The notes under the pieces were generated by a model. The model had not been told where the DNA came from. It did no database searches and saw only the letters and a list, made by a program, of their open reading frames with translations. From Cyprinus carpio (Eukaryota; Chordata; Actinopteri; Cypriniformes; Cyprinidae), in NCBI RefSeq assembly GCF_018340385.1, contig NC_056575.1, positions 31,659,726-31,723,725 of the forward strand: DNA of 64,000 nt. The letters are read 5' to 3'. Position numbers and translations under genes: made by a program. Shown piece after piece: positions 1 through 10,160 of the stretch. Every line of letters starts with the position of its first letter. Positions within the stretch are counted from its first letter, which is position 1.

Positions 1-129
1 AATGGTTTAGCACCTGTTTAATTGTTTTGCTCCTCGTCCGCTCCGTTCTCAAAACTCTGGCAAAAATTATATTTTATTTATATTATGAAGTTTCAATAAC
101 AATATACACTACTGTTACATTATAGTCCT

Positions 130-219
130 NNNNNNNNNNNNNNNNNNNNNNNNNNNNNNNNNNNNNNNNNNNNNNNNNNNNNNNNNNNNNNNNNNNNNNN
201 NNNNNNNNNNNNNNNNNNN
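130..219. other. Assembly gap (90 N)
   Basis: Run of N. The flanks (about 61-129 and 220-290) resemble 6990-7215 inside the piggyBac-like MITE further on, so the gap probably hides a short AT-rich repeat segment. Open frames crossing it are artefacts. Confidence 0.98.
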
Positions 220-302
220 ATTAATAATAATAATAATAATAATGATAATAATAACAATAAATGTTTTTTTTTGTAGAAAATACAGATGGTAGACAACCAA
301 AA

Positions 303-2010
303 TGGGTAATGCTGCCGCGCGTACCGCCGCCGCAGGGCCGCGGCGTTAACTGCAAATCAGTCGCGTGTTAAAATCATTCGCGAAACTACCGCCAGGTGGC
401 GCAAAGGGACGGGTTGCGAACTGAATGTAATTGTAAAATGAAATGCTATTGTGCATGCTATTGTTTTTAAACAGTCATTTTATATATATATATACTTATA
501 CCAAGAATGAACCGAAATGAAAACATTTAATCCGCGATATATATTAGTGTTTAATAATAATAATCATAATCCTTAAGGTTCCATTTGCTGGGAGTTGAAA
601 TGAAGAACGGTCCAGATTTACAAATCATTTATTACTCTGTTTATTATTTTGATTTTTAAATGGCTAACACTTTGCATTTTTGAATTATGCCTTACTGTGT
701 GACCAATATTGGGAATTGTGACTTTGACGCGCTGGTGCCTCCGCGAACATAAATTTCATTGGAAACAGGCAGCGGCACCGCCATGCGGCGCGAACCCCCA
801 GCAGCGGGCACACTTTGGCAGCATTTTGTAATTATGATTTTTTTTTCGTGATACATGAAAAACGTGTGAAATCCAAAGCTATTCTACCTATGAATAAGAT
901 TTTAGCCTTCAAATGGGCAAACATGTTGGATTTGTCCGAATGAGAGGTAGCCCCAACAAAGTATCGCATTTTATTATTTTAATATTATTAGTTTTGTTGT
1001 TTGTTTATAAGCCTAGATTCGATTAGCCTGCTGCAAATTAGATTTTATCCAGTAGAATTATCTATATTTGTAATCTTGTCTGTTATGATAATTTTTTTTT
1101 AAATTTAAAGGATTTGTTCGGAAACGTTAAAGGGAATAAAAGGTCCTGTTGGTTAGCCTATAGATTATGAGGCCTGCCGTTATTATTTGGAATGGAATAA
1201 AAAATGCCAAACTCTCACAAATGAATTTATTTTTAGCGGGTTTGTGTGTGATGTTTATACAGCTTTATTTTCCATTTGCATTAAAACTGACTGTGTGATC
1301 ACATTCACTTCGTGACCCAAACCAATAAAGATTAGATCGGGCCGCCTGCGTTGATCAGGTTGTGGACGATTTTCAAAATGTTGATAAAGGTTGATGTCAA
1401 ATTTTATAAGGAATTGTGCATTTAAAAAAAAAAAATCAAATTATATGGTAGTGTGTGTATTTTTTTGCTAACATGCACTAAAGTCTCGGATACCTAGACC
1501 AGATACAAGTTTCTTTGGCAGCTGCACGTGGCATTTGACCGTTTAAACTTATAACTCCCTTGAGATTTTTAAATGTCAGTTTAATAGTATTGAAATATAG
1601 TTGAATTCTCGAAAAAAAATTTTTTAATATCATTCTTGCTATGAAGTAACGAAGGTAGCATGACTTTTTCATCATAATTTTTACGAGTGTATAGTTTCTG
1701 AAACCAAGCACCCCTTTTTCTTTTTTAAAATATATGAATCGCCTCGCATATCTCCTACAACCTACAATAAGGGCTAATGGGAGGCGTTCTTAATTATTTA
1801 TTTATAAGTTATCTTGAAGAAAATAAGTATTTATGCTTTCAAAAAATACGGGATCCATATTTGTCCTGTCAAGAATTAGGCCATCTGCTGCAGTTAAACA
1901 AGTAATTTGTCTTTGATGTCATCATTAGTCACTTAGCCTATTCTAAAAATCAAAATAAATAATGTCATTAAAAAATGCCATCGGTCTGAATAGAATTTTA
2001 CATTATAGAA
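303..2010. other. AT-rich stretch, no gene seen
   Basis: No splice-bounded or long coding frame is visible. A GC-rich patch at about 310-420 contains a CTCF-like core. The short open frame on the minus strand at 1478-1711 has no recognisable domain. The stretch near 1690-1770 (CAAGCAC, then CTCGCATA and CTCCTACAA) resembles 44470-44550, which suggests a dispersed repeat. Confidence 0.5.
389..402 (+). promoter_or_regulatory. CTCF-like core motif
   Basis: CCGCCAGGTGGCGC matches the vertebrate CTCF core CCASYAGRKGGCRS at 13 of 14 positions. It lies in a small GC-rich island in AT-rich DNA. Occupancy is inference only. Confidence 0.35.
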
Positions 2011-2305
2011 NNNNNNNNNNNNNNNNNNNNNNNNNNNNNNNNNNNNNNNNNNNNNNNNNNNNNNNNNNNNNNNNNNNNNNNNNNNNNNNNNNNNNNNNNN
2101 NNNNNNNNNNNNNNNNNNNNNNNNNNNNNNNNNNNNNNNNNNNNNNNNNNNNNNNNNNNNNNNNNNNNNNNNNNNNNNNNNNNNNNNNNNNNNNNNNNNN
2201 NNNNNNNNNNNNNNNNNNNNNNNNNNNNNNNNNNNNNNNNNNNNNNNNNNNNNNNNNNNNNNNNNNNNNNNNNNNNNNNNNNNNNNNNNNNNNNNNNNNN
2301 NNNNN
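2011..2305. other. Assembly gap (295 N)
   Basis: Run of N directly before a C-homopolymer tract. The long plus- and minus-strand frames that cross it are products of the gap and the low-complexity tract. Confidence 0.98.
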
Positions 2306-2600
2306 GTCCCTCGGCCCCCCCCCTCCCCCCCCCCCCCTCTCTGTCTCCCCCCCCCCCCCCCCCATGTGCTCTTTCCCCCTTCCTCCCCCCCCCCCCCTCC
2401 TGCCTTTTCCTTGTGTTCCCCTCCGGGCCCTCTTTCCCCCTTTCCCCCTTCCCTCCTCCCCCCTTCCCATCCTCCTTCCCCTTCCCTCCTTTTCTCCCCT
2501 TTTTCCCCTCGTCTGTCCGTTCCTCTGCCTCCCGTTTTCTGTCCCCCCCCCCCCCCCCCCCCCCTTGCCTGCGCCGTTTCTCCCCCTTTTCACATCTTTT
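2306..2600. repeat. C-rich low-complexity tract
   Basis: Almost pure pyrimidine with repeated C runs of 8 to 18 bases and short T-rich spacers, directly beside a gap. It could be a real polypyrimidine tract, but its position and composition fit a collapsed or mis-called assembly end. The proline-rich (plus) and glycine/arginine-rich (minus) frames inside it are not genes. Confidence 0.8.
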
Positions 2601-2619
2601 TTGTAAACTCATCCCGTTC

Positions 2620-3111
2620 ATGTGACACAGCTGACTGAATGGCTTCATTATGCAGCGCATTATGCAGGCCTTGTCTTCTAAGGTGGAATTCATGATGTGA
2701 CGCCTACTCGAATAGACTTTACCAACATAAACAGTGTATTAGAAAATTGAAATAATATATTGTTTTCTGTAAGTGAGTAAACAGATGCTTTCACATCATT
2801 TAGAAAAAAAAAAGTCTAGGCTACACGCTCCATTCTCAAAGTCCTGGGAACCAATTTTCTGTATAGTGTTTTATTGCCGTTTCAAGTGATTTAACATTTT
2901 TAGTTTTCACTAAACCATGCAATTTTTTTTCTCCAAAAACACAATCATGTACTTACATGCTGCTCACCTATATTATAGCCCAGTTTGCTGATTACCGTGA
3001 GATTAGAAATTTAGCCATTTAGATATTTATAAGAAATGAAAAAAAAAGCACAAATGTCAGGGCATGGACAAAACTTCTCCAGCCCCAAAAATACCCTTAG
3101 ACTCCAGAGGG
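2620..3111. mobile_element. piggyBac-like MITE, right-end fragment
   Basis: Closely similar, with many small indels, to 7438-7945, the right half of the MITE inserted in the gypsy element. It ends in the same terminal motif GACTCCAGAGGG (3100-3111), followed by TTTAAA, which contains the TTAA expected for piggyBac targets. The left half is not contiguous and may be lost in the C tract and gap, or lie at about 61-290. Confidence 0.7.
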
Positions 3112-3169
3112 TTTAAAGGATTTTTAGGCTGCATTAATTAGGTAAACTGGGAAACGGGAACACTGCCAT

Positions 3170-3629
3170 AACACCCGATGGACTTGTTACATCGTTAGAA
3201 GAATGGCATCTACACTCATATTAGTCTGGTTCTCTCTTATTCCGAGGTCACCGTAGCCACCAGATCCAGTCTGTATCCCAAGTCAGAGGGTCACTGCAGT
3301 CACCCGGATCCAGTATGTATCCAGCCCAGATGGTGGATCAGCACCTAGAAAGGACCTCTACAGCCCTGAAAGACAGCGGAGACCAGGACAACTAGAGCCC
3401 CAGAGACAGATCCCCTGTAAAGACCTTGTCTCAGACGACCACCGGGACAAGACCATAGGAAACAGATGATCTGACTTTGCTGCAGCCTGGAATTGAACTG
3501 CTGGTTTCGTCTGGTCAGAGGAGAACTGGCCCCCCGACTGAGCCTGGTTTCTCCCACGGTTTTTTCTCCATTCTGTCACCGATGGAGTTTTGGTTCCTTG
3601 CCGCTGTCGCCTCTAGCTTGCTTAGTTGG
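3170..3629 (+). repeat. LINE-type 3' tail repeat, left part
   Basis: Non-coding dispersed repeat that I recognise as a very common cyprinid LINE 3'-terminal sequence. It continues after the gypsy insertion at 10586: the target bases GTTGG occur at 3625-3629 and again at 10586-10590. The short frames here are not genes. Confidence 0.65.
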
Positions 3630-4081
3630 TGTGATGAAATAACAGGAGGATGCAAGATGCAAGTAAATAAAGTTTAATTAATGAAAGTCAGAAGTAAAGA
3701 CACAGGTCGGGGACAAACACTCAGGTGGTAGTTGAAGCAGGGATGAGATGGCAATCCAGTGGTGGTGCGGTGAAGAGCGTGTAGAGAAACCCCAGGAACC
3801 GTGGAACATCCAGACGACACGAAGAACTGACGAAATCCAGACGACACGAAGAACTGATGAAATCCAGACGGAGAGCTGAGCTGAAGAGGCACGAGGACAG
3901 GACACACACCGAGGAACAACCACAACGATCTGACAACATGAGAGGGAATTTAGTGGGCATATAAAGGAGGTGGAATCAACGACAACTGGTGACACTAATC
4001 AACACAACGAGTAACCACACCCACACAATTACACTCACGCAGACACCTCAGTGTGAGACAGCCGATTCATGAACCGTGACA
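3630..4081 (-). repeat. 3' LTR of gypsy element
   Basis: 452 bp, TG...CA ends. On the minus strand a TATA-like TTTATATG (about 3959-3966) lies about 25-30 nt before GTCAGATCGTT (3934-3924), the presumed start of R. It carries a 27-bp tandem duplication (around 3829-3864, unit ending GAAATCCAGA) that the other LTR lacks. Confidence 0.93.
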
Positions 4082-4096
4082 GTACCCCTCCCCCTA
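4082..4096 (-). promoter_or_regulatory. Polypurine tract
   Basis: On the minus strand AGGGGGAGGGGTAC directly precedes the LTR start TGTCACGG. This is the expected site for the plus-strand DNA primer of an LTR retrotransposon. Confidence 0.8.
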
Positions 4097-4759
4097 GGAA
4101 CGCCTCCTGGTGTTCCCAGACAACCTTACCTGTCGATTGTTATCATCGATAAGGGAGTGATCCAGTATGTCCCTAGCAGGAACCCAACTTCTCTCCTCCG
4201 GACTGTAACCCTCCCAGTCCACCAAGTACTGAAATCCGCGTCCCCTCCGTCTCGAGTCCAGAATGCAGTCTACCAAATACGTGGGTTCCCCATCTACGAG
4301 TCGCGACGGGGGGGGAACCGGGGCATGCGGAGTAGTGTGAGAATAAAACACGGTCTTGATTTTAGACACATGGAAGGCGGGGTGAATTCTCCTGTACGCC
4401 GGAGGGAGTTTGAGTCGGACTGTCACCGGACTAATAATCTTGGTGACAGGAAACGGGCCAATGAATTTGGGAGCTAACTTGTTAGACACGGAGCGGAGAG
4501 GAATATTCTTGGTGGAAAGCCACACTTTTTGTCCCACGACGTAAACGGGAGGCTTTGACCGGTGGCGATCAGCCTTGGCCTTCATGCGCCCCCCTGCTTG
4601 GAGTAGAGTCTCACGGGCTCTAGTCCAAGTACGGCGGCACCTCTGGACGAATGCGTGAGTGGAGGGGACCGCGACTTCGGATTCCAGACTCGGAAAAATT
4701 GGTGGCTGGTAACCTAAACTACACTTAAATGGCGAGAGGCCTGTGGATGACACTGGCAA
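4094..4759 (-). pseudogene. pol: Gypsy integrase C-terminus with chromodomain
   Basis: 221-codon open frame on the minus strand. The first half is the C-terminal part of a Ty3/gypsy integrase (KVWLSTKNIPL, then KLAPKFIGPFPV, the GPY/F-type region). The second half is a chromodomain: YLVDCILDSRRR, then FQYLVDWEGYSPEERSWVP, with aromatic residues at the methyl-lysine cage positions (Y, W, W). Chromodomains of this kind are known to steer integration toward modified chromatin. It is in the same frame as the integrase core at 4970-5434, but the stretch between them is frameshifted out and back, so the joined protein is not made here. Confidence 0.9.
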
Positions 4760-4969
4760 CGAATTGTGGGCGTACTACACCATAGAAAGCTGTTGGCTCC
4801 AGGATGACGGATTCTTGGCAACCAAACATCGCAACATTCTCTCGAAGTCCTGATTGGCTCGCTCAGACTGACCATTGCTCTGGGGATGATAGCCCGAGGA
4901 CAGACTGACCGTGGCCCCCAGTAATTTACCAAATTCTTGCCAAAATTGGATACGAATTGGGGAACCCTG

Positions 4970-5434
4970 TCAGAGACCACGTCCATCGGGAGGCATGAAC
5001 CGAAAGATGTGATTTATGACTGTGACCGCTGTCTCCTTGGCTGAAGGTAATTTGGGCAAGGGGATGAAATGTGCCGCCTTCGAGAACCGGTCCACTACAG
5101 TTAAAACAACCGTCATGCCATTAGAGGGCGGGAGGGCAGTGACAAAATCTAGAGTGATATGGGACCAGGGTCTCGAAGGGACAGGCAGCGGTCGAAGTAG
5201 CCTGTCTAGGGGTCGGTTAGATGTCTTACCAGTGGCACAGAATGAGCAAGCCAAAACAAAATCGTGAATGTCGCGAGCCATTAATGGCCACCAGAATCGT
5301 TGCTTAACTAGAAAACTAGCGCGAGTCACTCCTGGATGACAAGCCACGTTGGAGCAATGACCCCATCGAATAACGTCGGACCGTAACCCCTCCGGCACAA
5401 ACAAACGACTCGGTAGGCAACCAGGCGGAGGCAT
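4970..5434 (-). pseudogene. pol: Gypsy integrase zinc-binding and catalytic core fragment
   Basis: 154-codon open frame. It shows the HHCC zinc-binding part (histidines in WGHCSNVACHPG, cysteines in CSFC) followed by the catalytic core with the first two acidic residues (in HITLDFVTALPP and TVVDRFSKAAHF). The third acidic residue lies downstream at about 4860, in a shifted frame. The upstream neighbour on the minus strand (5440-5690) reads as the RNase H/integrase linker only if the frame is shifted again. Confidence 0.88.
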
Positions 5435-5813
5435 TACCCCTTCTAAGGCTGTCTTGACCTTCGATTCGACCTCCCATACCAGAGTGGAGATGACAACTTT
5501 CTCAGGTAAAATACACTCGGGAGTGACCGGGCGTTCGGATGGATCAAAAATACGAGATAAAGAGTCGGGTTTGATGTTCTTAGACCCCGGGCAGTACGAG
5601 AGAACAAAATCAAAACGTCCGAAAAAAAGAGCCCACCGAGCCTGCCTGGAGTTGAGTCTCTTAGCTGATTTGATGTATTCAAGATTCTTATGATTGGTAA
5701 AGACGAAAAAGGTTACCCGACCCCTCTAACCAATGACGTCATTCCTCCAATGCTAACTTAACTGCCAACAATTCTCTGTTACCAATGTCATAATTACGTT
5801 CGGCAGGCGATAG

Positions 5814-6017
5814 TCAATGAGAAAAGAACGCGCAGGGATGCATCTTGTCGTCTGAGGAAGCGCGCTGTGAAAGAACTGCTCCTACTCCCACCTCTGACGC
5901 GTCGACCTCCACCACGAACTGACGTGTGGGATCAGGGGTGACAAGAATGGGAGCCGAAACGAAGCGACTTTTGAGGTTGGTGAACACTGCCTCGGCAATG
6001 TTCAACCACCTGAACAT
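5814..6017 (-). pseudogene. pol: Gypsy RNase H fragment
   Basis: 67-codon open frame containing FVVEVDASEVGVGAVLSQ, the typical Ty3/gypsy RNase H start with its first catalytic aspartate (VDAS). Just upstream on the minus strand (6018-6159) is the end of the RT connection region, which is then cut by the MITE. Confidence 0.85.
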
Positions 6018-6159
6018 CGTTCGGGAGAGGTCAAGGCAGTCAGAGGTGCGACTAGTTGGCTGAAGTTGCGAATGAAACGGCGGTAAAAATTGGCGAACCC
6101 CAGAAACCGCTGTAGGGCCTTACGGGAATCTGGACTTGGCCAATCTACCACAGCCTTAA

Positions 6160-7945
6160 CCCTCTGGAGTCGATTAACGCGTATACGCGTTTTGGGGTAT
6201 TTTCTCCTGATAACCCCGAAAAGAACTTAAATTACACTTTCAGTTTTGATCGTACAGATAAGAGCAATACATCAATCTAATCTGTAAAGGGTCTACTTTT
6301 TTTGTATACAGACATTATAACAACAAAACTTTGTGCAATTATAAAATAAAGATAACAAACAAGGAGTGCTGTCTGCAGCCTTTGTCTGCACTGATCTTCA
6401 GTTACAAATGCGTCATTAAAATGAACTGTAACTCAGTGAATACTCAACGAAGAGACATGAGAGAGATATCTATAGAAAGCCTGACATGTCTACTTTTAAA
6501 CTAAACAAGTACTGCTGAAAACAAATATTCTGTGATAAAGTAATCCATATGAAAATAACGCGATGTCCAATTTTCACGTCTCCCTTCATTATCTTCTAAT
6601 GCGACCACGCCCCCGCGCCGAGCGCGCTTTTGAGATTCAAATGTTTCACTGAAGCGCGCGGCTTTTGAATACGCCCACACAACAGAAGACAACGCAGCGA
6701 GATTGTTCTTCAAGTTTGTTTTTATTTTACTGTTTGCTTCGCGATGAGAGGAATAAGACATAATTCACCCCAAAAAGATGTGATGTGGTTGAGGATTTTG
6801 AGATTTGGATTTCCTCAGAAAAAAGAATGAAGCACTTTATTCAGCAGAGATCATAAACATGAGTAAGTCTCTTTTTATTTATTTATATACTTGTACTAGT
6901 TTTCACATAACGTGTAAACATTTTACTAGTTAGACTTTTTACAAAGACTTTTTCCAAACTATAATTCCTGACTAAATGTATAATCAAGTAAAATATTATG
7001 AAGTTTCAATAACAATATACACTACCATTCAAAAGCTTGATGTAAATAATATAAATGTAACAATAAATGTAACTGTAACAAATGTAACAATCATTGCTGT
7101 TCTTTCAATTTATCCCCCCTAAAAAACCTAAAAAAAATATTCTCAGCTCTTTTCAAACATTAATAATAATAATGATAAATAATAACAATAAATGTTTTTT
7201 TGTAGAAAATAAGATTGTTAAAAGGATTCTGAAGGATGTGTGTGACTGGAGTAATGATGCAAAAAAATTCAGTTTGAAAGTCAGCTTTGATTGTGTCCTA
7301 ATAAACTGTTTAACTGCACTCACAAGTGAATATTAAATTATGTTGTGGGATAATTAATATATTCTAAATACACTACAAACATAAAATTATATACATTTAT
7401 TTTGTCCTCACATTCTTTCTTGTAACTCTTCCCTCTCAGTGACACAGCTGACTGAATGGCTCATTATGCAGCTCATTATGCAGGCCTTTGTCTTCTCAGG
7501 TGTGAATTCATGATAGTTGACGCCTACTCGCATATGACTTTTACCACACAAAAAGTGTCTTAGAAAATTTAAATCAATATATTGTTTTCTGTAAGTGAGT
7601 AAACAAGATGATTTTCACATTCATTTAGAAAAAAAAAAAATTCTAGGCTACAAGCTCCAGTTCTCAAAATTCCTGGGAACCAATTTTCTGTATGTGTTTT
7701 ATTGCCTTATTCAAGTGATTTAACATTTTTAGTTTTTCACTAACCACGCATAAAATTTTTTTTCTCAAATACACAATCATGTACATACATGCTGCTCAAA
7801 TATTATTATAGCCTAGTTTGTGCTGATTACAGTGAGATTAGACTTTAGCCATTTAGATATTTATAAGAAACTGAAAAAAAAGCACAAATGTCAGGGCATG
7901 ACAAAACTTCTCCAGGCCCCAAAAATACCCTTAGACTCCAGAGGG
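6160..7945. mobile_element. piggyBac-like non-autonomous element in gypsy pol
   Basis: 1,786 bp, flanked by TTAA on both sides (6156-6159 and 7946-7949). It has 12-bp perfect terminal inverted repeats, CCCTCTGGAGTC and GACTCCAGAGGG. TTAA targets and CCC...GGG ends are hallmarks of piggyBac. No transposase frame is present: the longest open frames (for example 7094-7336 plus, 6501-6761 minus) show no DDD catalytic domain. The inner part contains a stretch (about 6990-7215) resembling 61-290. Removing it rejoins the gypsy RT reading. Confidence 0.9.
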
Positions 7946-7949
7946 TTAA

Positions 7950-8556
7950 CCTTGTCAGGATCCATGCGCACTCCCTCAGAAGAGATGATGTACCCTAGGA
8001 AGGGAACAGACTGTGCATGAAACGAGCATTTCTCCGCCTTGACAAAAAGCCCATTCTCTAACAGTCTCTGGAGCACTCGTCTGACGTGTTGAACGTGTTC
8101 CTGTAGAGACGAAGAAAAAAAATCAATATGTCATCCAGGTAAACATATGAATTGATCTACCATGTCTCTCAACACGTCATTCATGAGTGCCTGAAAAACC
8201 GCTGGGCTGGTTGGAAAGCCCGAAGGGCATAACCAAATATTTTCAAAGTGCCCCCTGGGGGTATTAAAAGCGGTTTTCCATTCATCCCCCTTCCTGATGC
8301 GAACCAAATGATATGCATTGCATAAGTCCAGTTTCGTGAAAATGGATGCTCCCTGCAACCTCTCAAAAGCTGAAGACATCAACGGCAAAGGATAAGAATT
8401 CTTTACCATGATGTTGTTCAGCTCTCGGTAGTCAATGCAAGGTCGCAGAGAACCATCCTTCTTCCCAATGAAAAAGAACCCCGCCCCCGCAGGAGAAGAG
8501 GAAGGCTGGATGAATCCAGAGGCCAGAGAATCAGAAATATATTTTCTCCATGGCAT
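7950..8556 (-). pseudogene. pol: Gypsy reverse transcriptase, broken
   Basis: The frame 8556-8131 gives RT fingers and palm (KKDGSLRPCIDYRELN, FTKLDLCNAYHLVRI, TPRGHFE) and ends at a stop created by a 1-nt deletion near 8147. In the next frame the catalytic VYLDDIL follows (about 8118-8145). The frame 8076-7950 continues with NGLFVKAEKCSFH and FLGYIIS and then runs into the piggyBac-like insertion. The enzyme copies the element RNA in autonomous relatives. This copy is inactive by frameshift and insertion. Confidence 0.92.
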
Positions 8557-8686
8557 CCCTCTCGGGGAACAGAAAGAGAGTAAAGTTTGCCTTTAGGCGG
8601 AGTCTTACCTGGCAGTAGATCTATCGCACAGTCATAGGAACGATGTGGAGGGAGAGAAGCAGCACAGGACTTACTGAACACCTCCT

Positions 8687-9110
8687 TCAGGTCGAGGTAA
8701 ACTCCGCGGGCACGTTAGACAATCCGCTGACCTTACTCTGAAACACAGAACCAGACACAGAGGGACAGGCAGACACTAAACAGGATTCATGACAGTGGTT
8801 ACTCCAAGTGGAAATAGTGTTAGTGCACCAGTCGACCCGGGGGTTGTGTTTAGAAAGCCACGGGTGTCCCAAAACCACTGGTGCCAGTGGTGAGTCCATA
8901 AGTAGGAATGAGAGGATTTCTGTGTGATTGCCAGAGGTGATGAGGGTGATACTTTCAGTGGAATGTTTGATCCGGGGAAGTTCTTGACCGTTGAGTGCGT
9001 TGAAGGTGATCTGGTGCGAGAGAGGAGTGATGGGGATCTGAAGTTGAACAGCCAGTTTGAAGTCCATGAAATTACCCTCCGCTCCCGAATCCAGAAGTGC
9101 GTTGGTGCAG
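8687..9110 (-). pseudogene. pol: Gypsy aspartic protease region
   Basis: The minus strand reads ALLDSGAEGNFMDFKL from about 9108, with the D-S-G catalytic triad of retroviral-type aspartic proteases. It is followed by VVLGHPWLSKHNPRVDW, the usual gypsy protease end. The frame differs from gag, so a frameshift separates it from the zinc knuckle. Confidence 0.85.
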
Positions 9111-9218
9111 TGCGTCGACGTTCGCCATCTCAGTCTTACCGGGAGGAGGAGGTCTTCTCGGCAGAGATCCCACCCGATAGTAGCCTCATACTTACTACCG
9201 GGCCTGCTCTTTTACCGG

Positions 9219-9260
9219 ACAGGAGTGGATGAAGTGGCCCGCCCGGCCACAGTATAGGCA
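9219..9260 (-). pseudogene. gag: Gag zinc knuckle (CCHC)
   Basis: The minus strand encodes CLYCGRAGHFIHSC, a perfect CX2CX4HX4C nucleocapsid knuckle that would bind element RNA. It is in the same frame as the gag start at 10142 but is cut off from it by a stop at 9390-9392. Confidence 0.9.
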
Positions 9261-9389
9261 AAGTCCCTGGGATCTCCGCCTCTCCCTCTCCTCCCGGGAA
9301 AGCCGAGCTCTCCCCACCTGCATGGGCTCGTGATCGAATGCGGGGCTGACCGCGCTCGCACCATCGGGCTGGTGGTCCTCTGAGCTGGG

Positions 9390-10142
9390 CTATGGACGGC
9401 TGGGGCGCGTCGACCTGGTCACGCGATTCAGACGAGCGTCAACTCTAAGAGCAAGTTCTATCAGTCCGTTCAGCGTCTCTGGTAAGTCCATGGTGTAAAT
9501 CTCCTTATGAACGCGGTCAGCCAGCCCATGCAGGAACATATCCCACTGCGATTCCTCTTTCCAATGGCACTCTGCGGCCAGGGTGCGGAATCGAATGGAA
9601 AAATCCGCCACCGAGCCTTCTCCCTGTCGCAGTTCGGCGAATAATCTGGCCGCCTCCTTACCCGCCACTGCACGATCGAAAACTCTCCTCATTTCTTCGG
9701 AGAGTGCCTGGAACAAGGTGCAGCAGTCGTGTCCGTTCTCCCACACCGCCGTTCCCCAAAGCGCTGCTCTCCCTGACAGCAGGGTTAATACAAATGCAAC
9801 CCTAATCTGTTCGCTCTGAAAAGTACGTGGCTGTAAGGTGAAATGCATGGAACATCTCGTGAGGAATGCTCTGCAAAATTCAGGCTCATCGGAATATCCC
9901 TCCGGTGTGGGTAGGCGTGGCTCTGGTCCCTCTGCTGCTGCAGGTGCTGGTGGTGGGGGGGGTGGTGTGGTGGGTGGTGTGGTGGTAGTTAGTAGTTGTT
10001 GTTGTTGTTTGGGTTCGGACACCTGATTCACGAGTGCTTGCACCACACGACCTGTGCCCGAAATGTTCTCCTCTTGTTGGTCCATACGTGAGATGCTGTG
10101 AGCGATAAAGTCCTTGAGCTGGGACGTGCTTGCTGCATCCAT
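9390..10142 (-). CDS. gag: Gypsy gag, N-terminal part, stopped early
   Basis: The open frame begins before the LTR edge, but the likely start is the ATG at 10142 (MDAASTSQLKDF), only 7 nt after the primer site. About 250 codons encode a coiled-coil-like N-terminus, a proline/threonine-rich linker (near residues 50-80), and a capsid-like domain containing LLSGRAALWGTAVW and GSVADFSIRFRTLAAECHW, typical of Ty3/gypsy and domesticated gag proteins. The frame stops at 9390-9392 before the CCHC knuckle, which intact relatives carry at the C-terminus. Confidence 0.85.
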   Translation of the reverse strand: MDAASTSQLKDFIAHSISRMDQQEENISGTGRVVQALVNQVSEPKQQQQLLTTTTPPTTPPPPPPAPAAAEGPEPRLPTPEGYSDEPEFCRAFLTRCSMHFTLQPRTFQSEQIRVAFVLTLLSGRAALWGTAVWENGHDCCTLFQALSEEMRRVFDRAVAGKEAARLFAELRQGEGSVADFSIRFRTLAAECHWKEESQWDMFLHGLADRVHKEIYTMDLPETLNGLIELALRVDARLNRVTRSTRPSRP

Positions 10143-10148
10143 GGTTTG

Positions 10149-10159
10149 GTCAGATCGTT
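10149..10159 (-). promoter_or_regulatory. Self-complementary primer binding site
   Basis: One base inside the 5' LTR, the minus strand reads AACGATCTGAC. Its exact complement, GTCAGATCGTT, lies inside each LTR (10438-10428 and 3934-3924), about 25-30 nt after the TATA-like box, that is at the expected 5' end of the transcript. No tRNA-type TGG start is present. This is the arrangement known from Tf1 and the Tf1/sushi group, where the RNA 5' end primes reverse transcription. Confidence 0.8.
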
Positions 10160-10160
10160 C

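Noticed and set aside
1962..2693. Long proline-rich (plus) and glycine/arginine-rich (minus) open frames
   Set aside because: They run through the N gap and the C-homopolymer tract; composition, not selection, keeps them open.
3674..3995. Overlapping minus-strand frames in the LTR (also at 10209-10499)
   Set aside because: They lie wholly inside the LTR and are kept in both LTRs only because LTRs are copies.
7094..7336. 80-codon frame inside the piggyBac-like MITE
   Set aside because: Asn-rich translation of AT-rich microsatellite-like DNA, no transposase motifs, not kept in the other copy.
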